Shown: positions 51,201 to 59,725 of the stretch, piece by piece | Numbering within the stretch: position 1 is the stretch's first letter | Layout: each line of letters starts with the position of its first letter | Assembly (NCBI GenBank): GCA_907163225.1 | Contig: OU015322.1 | Coordinates: 1,651,001 to 1,715,000 of the forward strand | Origin: an uncultured Rhodocyclaceae bacterium | GTDB lineage: Bacteria; Pseudomonadota; Gammaproteobacteria; Burkholderiales; Rhodocyclaceae | Direction: 5' to 3' | Length of the DNA: 64,000 bases | Notes under the pieces: generated by a model | The model's input: only the letters and a program-made list of their open reading frames with translations | What the model was told of the DNA's origin: nothing | Databases searched by the model: none | Translations under genes and position numbers: made by a program

Positions 51201-53750
51201 GCTCAACGAGAACTAATCTATGAAGTCCATCAAATCAGCGATTGGGTATTCACCATTGATCGCAACATGGGGATTGAGTTTTTCGACCATGGCGGCCGGA
51301 AAAACAGGCCTGATTACCTTATCGACTACGTTCCTGGAGCCAGTTCTCAGGCTACCCACAACCTAATTATTTCCTCGCGCTCAAGCGATGAGCTCGAGGC
51401 GATGTTGAAGCCGGTCCTGCTCGGACACGGACTCTCGGCTGATGGCGAGCAATCGGTTCAGATTCTGGCAAACCTACGTTCGCTCTCTGGGCAGCTCGCA
51501 TTGAAGCTGATATCTGCGCCGACGCAGCAGGCGGAAGCGCTAGGCCTGGCTTTGGCTCGACTGTATCTCGAATATCAGGGTGCCTTGAGCAACCAAGTCA
51601 TTGTGCCTTTGGATGCGCATACGGACCTTTACCGCTCAAACGGTGAAGCGGACGATGTCAACGATGCCATTAGCCTGCAACGCACCGACTTGGGACTGTT
51701 CGACTTGGATTTGAACACCAGGACGATCACCTGCAACTTGGTCGAGGTGAAATGCTACTCGCAGGTCGGTGACTTTGCGGCCTATAACCAGTTGAAGGAG
51801 CGGGTTTCCGCTCAAATCAATCAGAGTGAGCGCATTCTGCAACGCCACTTTGATCCGGCGCTAAAAAAACCGGATCGGCCAGACCGACTTCTCAAAAGCC
51901 GGGAGTTGGCACAGATTCTTCGGTTCTATCTTGAGCGCTCCCTGCGGTACGGAATTTTTGACATAGTTGCCGCACAAGAATCACGAGGCCTGCTCGAGTC
52001 AATTGAGCAGGGATATTCGCTTCAGTTCCGACGTTCCGCACTGATCTTCGACTTCGATAAGAATGGGACAGATGCACCTGACAAAGAGGTCGGCATCGAA
52101 TTTCACCGCATCGGCAAGGATCTCATTCACGCCTTGTTAGAGAACTGCCGCAAGCCTGTTTCCGTTGAGACTGAAGAGGAACCGATCGCGCACCCCCTGA
52201 GCGAACAATTCATAGCGAACGTACCGAAGCTCGAGACAGCTGCTTTTATTGCGCCCAAGAGAGCCAGGTCAACATCCTGGACGATGGATGAATTCTGGGG
52301 CGAAGAGCCGAAGGCTCCAATTACCCAGCCAACAGATCCTGCGGTAAAGGAAACATCCGCACCTGCCCAAGAGCAAATGGAAGAACAGGCGGAACCCGTC
52401 GAGCAAGCGCCTCGACCTTCCACCATCGCGCCTACAGAAGGAAAAGAAGCCGAACAGCCCGCTGCCGTTGCTGTTGAACCGGAAGCACCTGTTCAACCCG
52501 AGCATGAAGCGCAGGAGCATCCGACACCCGAGCCTGCGCGTCAAACCGAAGTCAGCTATGACATCATGCTGGGTGTTAATGGTGAATCGCCGCAGTACGG
52601 TTTGCTCGGAGAGGTCTCCGGCAGAAAGATCGCTCTGGACCTCAACCACACCCACACGATCAGTCTCTTTGGGGTTCAAGGCGGCGGCAAGAGCTATACA
52701 CTTGGAACAGTCATTGAGATGGCCTCTATGCCGCTTCAGCACATCAATGTGCTGCCAAGCCCGCTCGCCACGGTCATTTTCCATTACAGCCCGACGCAGG
52801 ATTATGCGCCGGAGTTTACCTCGATGATCAATGCCAACTCGGTGGATGAGGAGGTCCGCATCCTTCGTGAGCGTTACAAGGCCAACCCCGAAGCCCTGCA
52901 GGATGTCCTGATTCTTACCCCGGCAAACAAGGTGGATGATCGCCGGGCCGAGTACCCGGATATCGAGGTTAAGCCGATTGCTTTTTCTGCCTCCGAACTC
53001 AAGGCGGCGCACTGGAAATTCCTGATGGGAGCGATTGGCAGCCAGAGCATGTATATGCGGCAAATCAATCTCATCATGAGGGGGCTGCGGGACAACCTGA
53101 CCTTGGATGCCCTGCGAGCAGGCATCGATAACTCTGGTCTGTCCGATCACCTGAAAGAGCTGGCCCAGATACGTCTACTATTCGCCAGCGAATATATAGA
53201 TGATAGCCAGCGGCTCCAGGATCTGATTCGTCCAGGCCGGTTGATCATCGTGGATCTGCGAGATGAATACATCGAAAAGGACGAGGCCCTCGGTCTGTTC
53301 GTAGTGATGCTGCAGATTTTCTCGGAAGCAACCTACCAGGGAAGCGCCTTCAACAAGCTAGTGGTATTTGACGAGGCGCATAAATACATCGAAAACGATG
53401 ATCTCGTTTCCGGGTTGGTGGAAGTCGTGCGTGAGATGCGACATAAAGGAACCAGCATCATGGTTGCCTCTCAAGACCCGCCATCGGTCCCGGTATCTCT
53501 GATCGAACTATCCTCGCAGATCATCATGCACAAGTTCAATTCACCAGCGTGGCTGAAACATATTCAGAAGGCGAATGCTGCGCTCGGCGAGCTTACCTCC
53601 GACAAGATGAGTCACCTTGGCACTGGAGAGGCTTATGTTTGGTCGAGCAAGGCATCCGATGATTTGTTCTCGCGCGGTGCTGTAAAGATCAAGTGCCGCC
53701 CGCGTATTACTCGGCACGGCGGTGGAACAAAAACGGCAATCCCCGAATAA
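48285..53750 (+). CDS. mad8: MAD8-like giant ATPase with C-terminal HerA/FtsK-type domain
   Basis: The 1821-residue protein has a large N-terminal part (~1-1330) without known motifs. A Pro/Glu/Ala-rich flexible linker (~1345-1425) follows, and then a HerA-type ATPase: Walker A SLFGVQGGGKSYTLGTV (~1463), Walker B LVVFDEAHKYIEND (~1690), sensor MVASQDPPSV and an arginine-finger-like region near the end. HerA/FtsK ATPases translocate DNA as hexamers. In Dnd-type systems the large DndH/DptH ATPase has this layout. It probably moves along unmarked invader DNA and powers restriction. Coupled to mad7 (ATGA). Confidence 0.83.
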   Translation: MSDAFTRLAQGKLNAAVAGLLCPRIESILSDRGPGHCMRVTDLDDDVMESVCKELRRTRPDGNIFILGGHDQEGMPFRVTSTKLVELRNPDANGELRQPLLVFIPTSLRTSAEDSFGVATFEDLTFTAIYEDLTNLLLNRLPATLLGHVRDLFGFIAEEAWLFADDVSRVRYLLTALENGIDGETLGASLYELTLIPDFKLFADLGMVNSKIRRNLGSVRNLMASHKSVRGRIADLGLSDKALEASLSSYFEKYDIQEPESWTAPIATDKNWWGISFDKWTFQEELSLDKVLLTVLETDLPIVQENETSDQLSGLIGQQILVPNDRRKMNLVFEVTPHPAKVSGLDHFTVQIVSQNDGPVGKSKKVKAWTPNRLQCTVTLDKLNKIEFEEGWHFIRVLPWTVDGDPIPLEADSGSKAAKRSYESEPFYVLPGGSIEEEPPQRAIPIEQSLEHARFRLQLIALGDERNPDEITLSSVNWAEGGRSKKASRQELLLAKFGHEGAVQIPMSRMLKTIEQRILAEPKHPSGWRMQINLDAAELPSEVGLTLPTSAAMASFLAAREELFAAIRKDEAELIMQGLAFRDTEKECLAYAEAYLDLVRNLIRQAEISSGAERQQHLQALRNVLAVDSLHVILTDFRGRHREAVLVSPTHPLRTLWLNSWVTLGKDWIEKIKAGGKDHIPHVRSALLDSLVPSAYPVGIPVEDGRIFTPVDNLNAFWALYAPTTEENSRGLMAEICSALGLAEPSAAGADISGKVIADKIERYLSQHPYVRELSLNVFNAGAGSVIADALLSLQQKREHADLRYDVRLFTSDPDSPVLGESIESMVRPGSTVNEVADAFATSTGSHLFSKLNLAKHALSEFHANAKAFPAHISVLLDVFPAEELSIAEKPMGVTPLHGLIQDFNTEFVDDNSGTYWNKRPVVGRSLNSDSQAACFDLLSNLSRHICFATAAVAASGASFKSVPVVTLGLDVAQRELIYEVHQISDWVFTIDRNMGIEFFDHGGRKNRPDYLIDYVPGASSQATHNLIISSRSSDELEAMLKPVLLGHGLSADGEQSVQILANLRSLSGQLALKLISAPTQQAEALGLALARLYLEYQGALSNQVIVPLDAHTDLYRSNGEADDVNDAISLQRTDLGLFDLDLNTRTITCNLVEVKCYSQVGDFAAYNQLKERVSAQINQSERILQRHFDPALKKPDRPDRLLKSRELAQILRFYLERSLRYGIFDIVAAQESRGLLESIEQGYSLQFRRSALIFDFDKNGTDAPDKEVGIEFHRIGKDLIHALLENCRKPVSVETEEEPIAHPLSEQFIANVPKLETAAFIAPKRARSTSWTMDEFWGEEPKAPITQPTDPAVKETSAPAQEQMEEQAEPVEQAPRPSTIAPTEGKEAEQPAAVAVEPEAPVQPEHEAQEHPTPEPARQTEVSYDIMLGVNGESPQYGLLGEVSGRKIALDLNHTHTISLFGVQGGGKSYTLGTVIEMASMPLQHINVLPSPLATVIFHYSPTQDYAPEFTSMINANSVDEEVRILRERYKANPEALQDVLILTPANKVDDRRAEYPDIEVKPIAFSASELKAAHWKFLMGAIGSQSMYMRQINLIMRGLRDNLTLDALRAGIDNSGLSDHLKELAQIRLLFASEYIDDSQRLQDLIRPGRLIIVDLRDEYIEKDEALGLFVVMLQIFSEATYQGSAFNKLVVFDEAHKYIENDDLVSGLVEVVREMRHKGTSIMVASQDPPSVPVSLIELSSQIIMHKFNSPAWLKHIQKANAALGELTSDKMSHLGTGEAYVWSSKASDDLFSRGAVKIKCRPRITRHGGGTKTAIPE

Positions 53751-53791
53751 CCTTGAAATGATCTTGCCTGATGGAAAACTGGACTTGAACG

Positions 53792-55891
53792 ATGAAGGCT
53801 GAGGATACCCATGTAACAAATCTGCTTGAGGGAGCGAAGCAGTTCATTGTTCCGATTTTCCAGCGTGACTACAGCTGGGGCACCAAGCATTGCCAGCAGT
53901 TGTGGAGGGATGTGATTCGCGTCGGCAGCGACCCTAAGGTCAAGGGGCACTTCCTCGGGTCAGTCGTTTATGTGGCAGCCGAGGACAACACAGCGACGAT
54001 TACGCGCTGGTTGCTGATCGATGGCCAGCAACGGATGACGACACTGACGCTGCTGTTGATCGCACTACGGGATCAAATGAATCAGGTGCAGGGAAATGGT
54101 GATGGCGGTGACGAGGTGTCTACGCCGGAAGAGCTGGATGACTATTTTCTGCGCAACCGGCATGGCAAGGGCGACAGACGTCACAAGCTGCACTTGCGCC
54201 GGGCCGACCACGAAACGCTAACCGCCTTGTTGGACGGCAAAGACATTCCCGATGCGGCCTCAGAGCGGGTGAAGGAGAATTTTCTGTTCCTACGCGATCT
54301 GGTGGCTCAGGCCGATGTGCAGACGGTGTACGCCGGCATCAAGAAGCTGGTGGTCGTCGATGTGAGTCTGACGCGTGGCCAGGACGACCCGCAGATGATC
54401 TTCGAGAGCCTGAATTCCACGGGCGTCGATCTGACCCAGGCCGATCTGATTCGCAACTTTGTGCTGATGCGCATGGACGAGTCCTCGCAGACACTGCTCT
54501 ATGAGGAGCATTGGCAGCCCATTGAGCAGGCCTTCGGGCGGCGTTACCGTACCGAGTTCGACAAATTCGTGAAGGACTTCCTGACGCTGCAAATGCGTCC
54601 CGGTACGCCACTGAAGGCAGCCGAGATTTATCACGAGTTTCGCAGCTTCTTCTCGCGCACCGTCGAAAAGCGTGGCGTCGAAGGCATCCTCAGCGATCTA
54701 CGTCGTTTCGGCACCTACTACACGGCATTCAGTCTTGGGCAGGAGAAGCAGCCTGCACTGAAGGAGGCGTTTGCTCGCCTGCGTTCCCTCGTCGAGGTGG
54801 CTTCGCCAGTCGTTCTGACACTCTACGATTACCACGAGCGGGCCAAGACCTTGGATGTCGAAGAGTTTGTAGAGGCCGTCGAACTCCTGGAAAGCTTCAT
54901 TTTCAGACGTTCGGTGTGCGATATGCAGACACGAAGCCTGGGGCAGATTTTTGCCAGTCTCGCCTATCGCATCACTGAAAGCCAACCACTACTGAGTCTT
55001 AAGGTGGCGTTGTACCGGCAAGGAAAGAAGCGACGATTTCCAACCGATGCCGAGTTCCGCGAGGCATTAGAGACCCGCGACGTCTACGACATGCGCACCT
55101 GCTTCTACCTGCTGGATCGACTGGAGAACTTCAGCAAAGAGCGCATCGACACCTCGAATTTCTCTATCGAACACGTCATGCCGCAGAACGAGGACTTGCG
55201 CTCGGAATGGCGAGCGATGCTCGGCAGCACTTGGCAGGCAGTGCAGGAAACGTGGCTCCACCGCCTCGGCAATCTGACGTTGACCGGTTATAACTCGACA
55301 TACAGCGATAGACCGTTTGGGGAAAAGAAAGCCATTGCCGGCGGTTTCAATGATAGCCCGCTACGCTTGAACAAGTTCATTCGCGAGCAATCTGCGTGGA
55401 ATGCCACTGCTATCGAACAGCGCGGCAAACTATTGGCTGAGAAGGCAATCGACGTCTGGCGGCCACTAGTAGTTGATCCATTGGCCGTGAAGCAGCGCGA
55501 GCTGGAAGACCACAAAGCGCTGGCAGCGAACTACAAAATCGAGAACCTGGAACTGGACAACACCGCGAAGAAGCTGCTGGAGGCTCTTCGGCCGCAGATC
55601 CAAGCGTTGGGCAATGAAGTAGTGGAGTTGCCCAACGACCGCAGCATCACCTACCGCGTGTTCGATTTCTTTGTCGAAATCATTCCGCGCAAGCAGCGAC
55701 TTACTCTCCTACTGAACCTCGATTTTGCCGACTGTGAAGATCCGTCTGGTAATGCCCGAGATGCAACGGAGTTCGCGTTCATCATCGGTGCAACCGAGGC
55801 CGGTGGTGTTCTTTATAACCTGGACTCTGAAGGTGACGTGCCAGCAGCGATCAACGTGGTTCGTCAAGCATATGAGCGGGTGACTGAGTGA
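53792..55891 (+). CDS. GmrSD-like DUF262/DUF1524 nuclease
   Basis: The 699-residue protein has DUF262 (IVPIFQRDYSWGTKHCQQLW at ~20; LLIDGQQRMTTLTLLLIALR at ~75, with the NTP-binding DGQQR). A DUF1524 His-Me finger nuclease follows (FSIEHVMPQNEDLRSEW, ~459; LGNLTLTGYNSTYSDRPFG). A C-terminal DUF5655-like domain (FVEIIPRKQRLTLLLNLDF) ends it. GmrSD-type proteins cut modified or specific DNA using nucleotide energy. It follows mad8 by 41 nt in the same direction and probably belongs to the operon as an added effector. No strong Shine-Dalgarno was seen. Confidence 0.88.
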   Translation: MKAEDTHVTNLLEGAKQFIVPIFQRDYSWGTKHCQQLWRDVIRVGSDPKVKGHFLGSVVYVAAEDNTATITRWLLIDGQQRMTTLTLLLIALRDQMNQVQGNGDGGDEVSTPEELDDYFLRNRHGKGDRRHKLHLRRADHETLTALLDGKDIPDAASERVKENFLFLRDLVAQADVQTVYAGIKKLVVVDVSLTRGQDDPQMIFESLNSTGVDLTQADLIRNFVLMRMDESSQTLLYEEHWQPIEQAFGRRYRTEFDKFVKDFLTLQMRPGTPLKAAEIYHEFRSFFSRTVEKRGVEGILSDLRRFGTYYTAFSLGQEKQPALKEAFARLRSLVEVASPVVLTLYDYHERAKTLDVEEFVEAVELLESFIFRRSVCDMQTRSLGQIFASLAYRITESQPLLSLKVALYRQGKKRRFPTDAEFREALETRDVYDMRTCFYLLDRLENFSKERIDTSNFSIEHVMPQNEDLRSEWRAMLGSTWQAVQETWLHRLGNLTLTGYNSTYSDRPFGEKKAIAGGFNDSPLRLNKFIREQSAWNATAIEQRGKLLAEKAIDVWRPLVVDPLAVKQRELEDHKALAANYKIENLELDNTAKKLLEALRPQIQALGNEVVELPNDRSITYRVFDFFVEIIPRKQRLTLLLNLDFADCEDPSGNARDATEFAFIIGATEAGGVLYNLDSEGDVPAAINVVRQAYERVTE

Positions 55892-56211
55892 CCTGCCTCC
55901 GATGCTTTCTAACGTGATGGGTGCCGCTGTTCCCCCATCCTTTCCCACCATTGGCGAACGAGCTGGCCAGCGGCAAGCCTGTCGGTTATCACCCTGATCA
56001 CCGGCAGAAACAGGACATCCGTTTCGGCGACGGAGACCTTAATGCACGTCGAACCCATGCGTGGATCAGGTGCCGGGGAAAGCGGCTGAACAATTACAAC
56101 CGAAAAAAAATACCAGACAGACACCCAGAGACGCATTTGCGCCTCGGGTGCCATCCTCCGCATTCTGTAGCCCTGTTTATCTAGTTCTTCCCGAGCAGGA
56201 GTTGTGCGTTA
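55892..56211. other. Gap between defence operon and recombination module
   Basis: About 320 bp. Two convergent gene ends face each other here. Short open frames have no ribosome-binding sites or recognisable motifs, and no clear terminator was found. Confidence 0.5.
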
Positions 56212-57126
56212 TTACCCTACACTCCCGCTCAGTCTCGCCGCTTTCCCCTCCAGCTTATCGACTAGACTCGGAGCAACCGATGTATCAGCTGCTCTGACAG
56301 AAGCAGCTCCCCCCTGGGTATCCTCCCCCTCGGTATAAAACTCCTCAACCACCGAATCCCCCTCCTCCTCGCTCTCCTCAAATGCACCATTAGAGAAGCC
56401 CTGCCGAGCAGCCGTTTCCAGCGCAAACTGATCAAACCCGGCTTCCTGCCGATCCGCTTCCAGCCGTTTCGCCTCAGTCAGCGCATCTTCAACAGAAACA
56501 CCGCTACGCACCGTCAGGTCGACGTAATAGATCGGGGTGCCCATGCTTTGCCGAGTCGACTTTCCTCGCAGCCGCAGTTCCAGCGGCAAGTAGGCCAACC
56601 GATTGCCTGAGATCGCCTGAAAATATGCCAGCCGCGCTGACAAGGTCCGGATGCTATTGAAGCCTGTTGTCCGAAATACAAAGCTTCCCAGCGGATCATC
56701 GTCGCCAATCAGTACATTCAACCGGCCATAAGGCTTGCATGCTCCGTTCTGCGCCAGCGTACAACCCTCCGGCGACGGACACGGCAATGACTGGACACCC
56801 GATTCCGTCCGTCGCTTGCAGGTCTCACCGTTACCGACACAAACAGGCCGCCCCGTCCTGCGGTCAAACAAGGCATATTCAGCCCGGAAGTTCAGATCAG
56901 GATCATTGAACAGCAGCCGGATCGGAATCACACGAATTTTCCCGCCCTGTGCTTTACGGAATCCCTCATCAAAGGGATGCGGTAGCCAACCGTCTGCACC
57001 CTGTACCTGGCTGGTGATCGTGAACTGGTCGTCTTTCTCCGGCAAACGTTTTCCGGCTTTCTCGACGACCTTGCCAATGGAAATCCGCCCGAGTACCGGC
57101 GGGGTAATAACCAGACCTTTCAACAT
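56212..57126 (-). CDS. ICE-type metal-binding/hydrolase-annotated protein
   Basis: The 304-residue protein (MLKGLVITPPVLGRISIGKV...) contains a Cys-rich segment, CVGNGETCKRR, then LPCPSPEGCTLAQNGACKPYG (~residues 95-140), fit for a metal or Fe-S site, and an acidic low-complexity C-terminus. Proteins of this kind, often labelled 'hydrolase or metal-binding protein', travel with YqaJ exonucleases and DUF932 proteins in integrative conjugative elements. GAGAGG 7 nt before the ATG fixes the start. A terminator-like hairpin lies just upstream (57144-57195). The exact biochemical role is not known. Confidence 0.72.
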   Translation of the reverse strand: MLKGLVITPPVLGRISIGKVVEKAGKRLPEKDDQFTITSQVQGADGWLPHPFDEGFRKAQGGKIRVIPIRLLFNDPDLNFRAEYALFDRRTGRPVCVGNGETCKRRTESGVQSLPCPSPEGCTLAQNGACKPYGRLNVLIGDDDPLGSFVFRTTGFNSIRTLSARLAYFQAISGNRLAYLPLELRLRGKSTRQSMGTPIYYVDLTVRSGVSVEDALTEAKRLEADRQEAGFDQFALETAARQGFSNGAFEESEEEGDSVVEEFYTEGEDTQGGAASVRAADTSVAPSLVDKLEGKAARLSGSVG

Positions 57127-57143
57127 GATGTTTCCTCTCAAAT

Positions 57144-57195
57144 AAAAAAACTCCCCACCGGCACTGGATGTATGTCCGGTTGCCTATGAGGAGTT
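57144..57195 (-). terminator. Terminator-like hairpin before the metal-binding gene
   Basis: AACTCC pairs with GGAGTT with internal GGCA/TGCC pairing, followed by seven T on the minus strand. It lies between the yqaJ-like stop and the next Shine-Dalgarno, so it either ends the former transcript or attenuates the latter. Confidence 0.55.
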
Positions 57196-57235
57196 GGTGG
57201 GTTGGGTACTGCTACGTTGGGTTTTCGGGGATGAA

Positions 57236-58243
57236 TCAAGCGAGCACAAAACGTCGCGATCCCTGGCGCTGCATTCCGTAGGTCTTGAGTAAATCCGGCT
57301 GATCGGCCAGCAGTCGCACGGTATCGAGCACCACGCTGTCTTTGGCTTTCTTCCAGGTCACCTCGCCCGTCTCGAAGATGGCGCGTGATGCTTCGCCCAT
57401 GGCCTGTTGCAGGGCTTGCTTCAACTTCGCTTCCAGCTTTTCGGTTTCAGCCAAGGTCTGACGGACACTGAGCCAGTCGGCAAAGGTCGCAGACAGGTTA
57501 CGGTCGGTGCTGAAGTCGACTGCGATTCCCTTGTCCTGCGGATAGAGACAACGCAATGCCAGCTCTGCTGATTCTGAACCATCTGCCGGCGGTGGTGTAT
57601 CCGTCTCGACATAACGCCAGAAGGCAGCTTCCAACTGGATCAGCCGTGCAATCAGTGCTTCATCCCGGTGAATGCGATGAACCTCCAAGTGCTGACCACC
57701 GAGCAGGACAGCCACATCGGCAGCAGCCTTGCCGGTCACGACGAGCTGATGCTGAACCTGCAACTGAACATATTCCGGCACCCCTTCTTTCCAGAGTCGG
57801 CTACCGTTGATGCCGGCGGTTTTGCATTCGAGGATATGAACGTCCGGTGCACCGATGACTTCCCGGTCGATATTGGCCAGCATCCAGTGCAGCAGTGGAT
57901 CGGGATGCTGTAGCACCGCATTGATACGTCGCACTCGATTTCCGGAACGCCGGGTGTAGTGGGCTGCCACGATGGGTTCGAGAATATTCCCCCAGTAAGC
58001 AGGACTCTCCTCATCGAGCGGATCAGTCTTGGGCAATAGGCCATCACGGCCAGTTTTTTCCAGCCAGAGTTCAAGCTGAGATTTGTATGGGTTGAGACCC
58101 ACAGCGGCCGCAGCATCCGAACTGCCTATGCCTTGCCGGCGGACGTTAAGCCAATCCTCCCGAGGCAAGGCCTTGGTGCTGATCAGCCGCAATGCCGGTC
58201 GTGTCGATTGTGAGGGTGATAAAGGGATTGAAGGTAGTGCCAT
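57236..58243 (-). CDS. YqaJ-family viral recombinase (lambda-type exonuclease)
   Basis: The 335-residue protein has the YqaJ nuclease motifs: RQGIGSSDAAAAVGLNPY (~residue 35), the catalytic Asp in LANIDREVIG (~120) and Glu-x-Lys in HILECKTAGIN (~135), plus QLQVQHQLVVTGKA. It degrades one strand of duplex ends to make 3' overhangs for single-strand annealing, as in lambda Red. Start at 58243 has GGAGA 7 nt upstream. It is part of an ICE-type recombination module; the annealing protein would be among the neighbours, possibly the DUF932 or the metal-binding protein. Confidence 0.88.
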   Translation of the reverse strand: MALPSIPLSPSQSTRPALRLISTKALPREDWLNVRRQGIGSSDAAAAVGLNPYKSQLELWLEKTGRDGLLPKTDPLDEESPAYWGNILEPIVAAHYTRRSGNRVRRINAVLQHPDPLLHWMLANIDREVIGAPDVHILECKTAGINGSRLWKEGVPEYVQLQVQHQLVVTGKAAADVAVLLGGQHLEVHRIHRDEALIARLIQLEAAFWRYVETDTPPPADGSESAELALRCLYPQDKGIAVDFSTDRNLSATFADWLSVRQTLAETEKLEAKLKQALQQAMGEASRAIFETGEVTWKKAKDSVVLDTVRLLADQPDLLKTYGMQRQGSRRFVLA

Positions 58244-58305
58244 GATGTTCTCCAGAGTTTGGACAGGAATGCCAGAACGTGAATCCACTCGCGACCGCCA
58301 GACAA

Positions 58306-58338
58306 CAAAAAGCCCGGTCGGAAAATACCGAACCGGGC
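58306..58338 (-). terminator. Intrinsic terminator between DUF932 and yqaJ-like genes
   Basis: GCCCGGT/ACCGGGC stem with inner TCGG/CCGA pairing and TTTTTG on the minus strand. It is 36 nt after the DUF932 stop and 63 nt before the next start. Confidence 0.8.
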
Positions 58339-58374
58339 AATCGAGGGGGAAATGCTGAGGAAGCGAGAAGCGAA

Positions 58375-59343
58375 CTACGCGACAAGCTTCAATGCCGTAT
58401 CGAGTGCGCGCTGCTTGATGACGGCGCCTTGGCCGAACCAGGCGGAATCGAGTCGGTACTCAGGACTGCGCGCACGACGCTCGTGGTCGACGTACTCGGT
58501 CACGGCATTGAGTAATCCCCATGCTGTTCCCTTGGCAGCTTCCAATTCAGAACCACGACCATGACCGTCGTAGAGCGATTGCACCTTCAACAGCGCGCGT
58601 TCGTTGGACAAATTCGAGAGGTCCGAGCTGTTGGGATCGACTTCACAAAGCACCCGGAGGAAATAAGCCATCGCTTCATGGCTTTTTACCTTGCGTTCGG
58701 CGAGTGTCCGCATCCGGTACAGAAACCCATCCCATTGCGAGACGGCAATCCCAAGTTGCTGCTTGACGGCCTGTGCATCGAATCGGGTGTTGTGCGGCAC
58801 CTTGATGGCCGAAACAGCGCCATTCACTGCGATGGTCAGCGTATTGTTGCAGACTACCCGAACCGTGGTGGGTGTCGCCGTGGTAGCCAGTGTGCCGTCA
58901 CAGGACGTGGCGAGCAGCAAGTAGCCTTGGACAAGATCGTTCCCCTTGAGTGCAGAGGACTGACCGGTTCGTGCCAGTGCCCAAAATTTCTTGCCGCCCT
59001 TCAGCACCCCGGCCGTCTCCAATTCATAGCCTGCCACTTGCGTGAGGTCACGGTAGAACTCGAGGACCTCGCTAGGCTGGACGACCTGGTAACGATTGGA
59101 GACAACAGACAGGGCATCCTGCGTGTCTGAGCGATACAGAACTTTCTGATCGGCGAAGGTTTTAATCGAGCCGAGTGGGCCAGCTGATTCGGCCATGAAG
59201 CGAACCGGGGTTTCCAGAATCTGGAATGACATTCCAGACTGTTCCGCCCAGACTTCGATTGGCTGCTGCGGAGTGAGTTCGTTACCCAGGCCATGCCAGG
59301 GTGTCTCACCGACATATGCCATTTGTTGGACTTGGTGTGCCAT
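58375..59343 (-). CDS. DUF932 protein
   Basis: The 322-residue protein begins MAHQVQQMAYVGETPWHGLG, the DUF932 signature, with DALSVVSNRYQVVQPSEVLE and YLLLATSCDGTLATTATPTT further on. DUF932 proteins are typical cargo of ICEs and large plasmids and are often next to YqaJ or lambda-like recombination genes. Their biochemical role is unknown; a link to homologous recombination or DNA protection is by association. Start is preceded by AGGAG. Length is standard. Confidence 0.88.
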   Translation of the reverse strand: MAHQVQQMAYVGETPWHGLGNELTPQQPIEVWAEQSGMSFQILETPVRFMAESAGPLGSIKTFADQKVLYRSDTQDALSVVSNRYQVVQPSEVLEFYRDLTQVAGYELETAGVLKGGKKFWALARTGQSSALKGNDLVQGYLLLATSCDGTLATTATPTTVRVVCNNTLTIAVNGAVSAIKVPHNTRFDAQAVKQQLGIAVSQWDGFLYRMRTLAERKVKSHEAMAYFLRVLCEVDPNSSDLSNLSNERALLKVQSLYDGHGRGSELEAAKGTAWGLLNAVTEYVDHERRARSPEYRLDSAWFGQGAVIKQRALDTALKLVA

Positions 59344-59379
59344 TTGATGCTCCTGAAAATGAATAGAGATAACAGCAGG

Positions 59380-59706
59380 TCAGCGGTCACTGAACTCGTG
59401 GCCGCAGTCACCACACTGGAAATTGCCGAGAACTTTCTCATCGACGACATCTCCGACTTTGGCGCCAGCCATGGAACCCGCAGCACCACCGAGCAGACCA
59501 CCGAGGATCGCTCCGGCTAGACCACCGAGCAGCATGCCGGCGGGACCTCCGACTGCACCGACGGCTGCGCCAGTCTGAGCACCGGATAGCGCGCCGCCAG
59601 CACCAGTAGCGGCACCGCCGACGGCACCGACCGTGCAGCCGATCCTTCGGGCGGTGTGCAGACGATGGATGTTGGTTGAATGGCAGACGGGACATTTGTT
59701 ACGCAT
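59380..59706 (-). CDS. Zinc-ribbon / glycine-zipper membrane protein
   Basis: The 108-residue protein has CPVC at the N-terminus and CGDCG at the C-terminus, together forming a split zinc ribbon. Between them is a long glycine-zipper stretch (GAQTGAAVGAVGGPAGMLLG, then GLLGGAAGSMAGAKVGDVV) that can insert in membranes. Such an arrangement is found in small ICE proteins of unknown role. The two metal half-sites would meet if the middle forms a hairpin. AGGAG precedes the start; a leader terminator lies 20 nt upstream. Confidence 0.75.
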   Translation of the reverse strand: MRNKCPVCHSTNIHRLHTARRIGCTVGAVGGAATGAGGALSGAQTGAAVGAVGGPAGMLLGGLAGAILGGLLGGAAGSMAGAKVGDVVDEKVLGNFQCGDCGHEFSDR

Positions 59707-59725
59707 GTTTTTTCTCCTGGAAATG

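Noticed and set aside
53654-53760. A CRISPR array anywhere in the window
   Set aside because: No regularly spaced 24-40 bp direct repeats were seen. The only dense repeats are the 8-bp iterons at 1959-2183, with irregular spacing and both orientations.
35746-55891. Calling the operon BREX type 2 (Pgl)
   Set aside because: The kinase resembles PglW, but there is no PglZ phosphatase, no PglX-type single-chain methylase and no BrxHI/BrxD helicase pair. An HsdS subunit and HerA-type ATPase fit MADS better.
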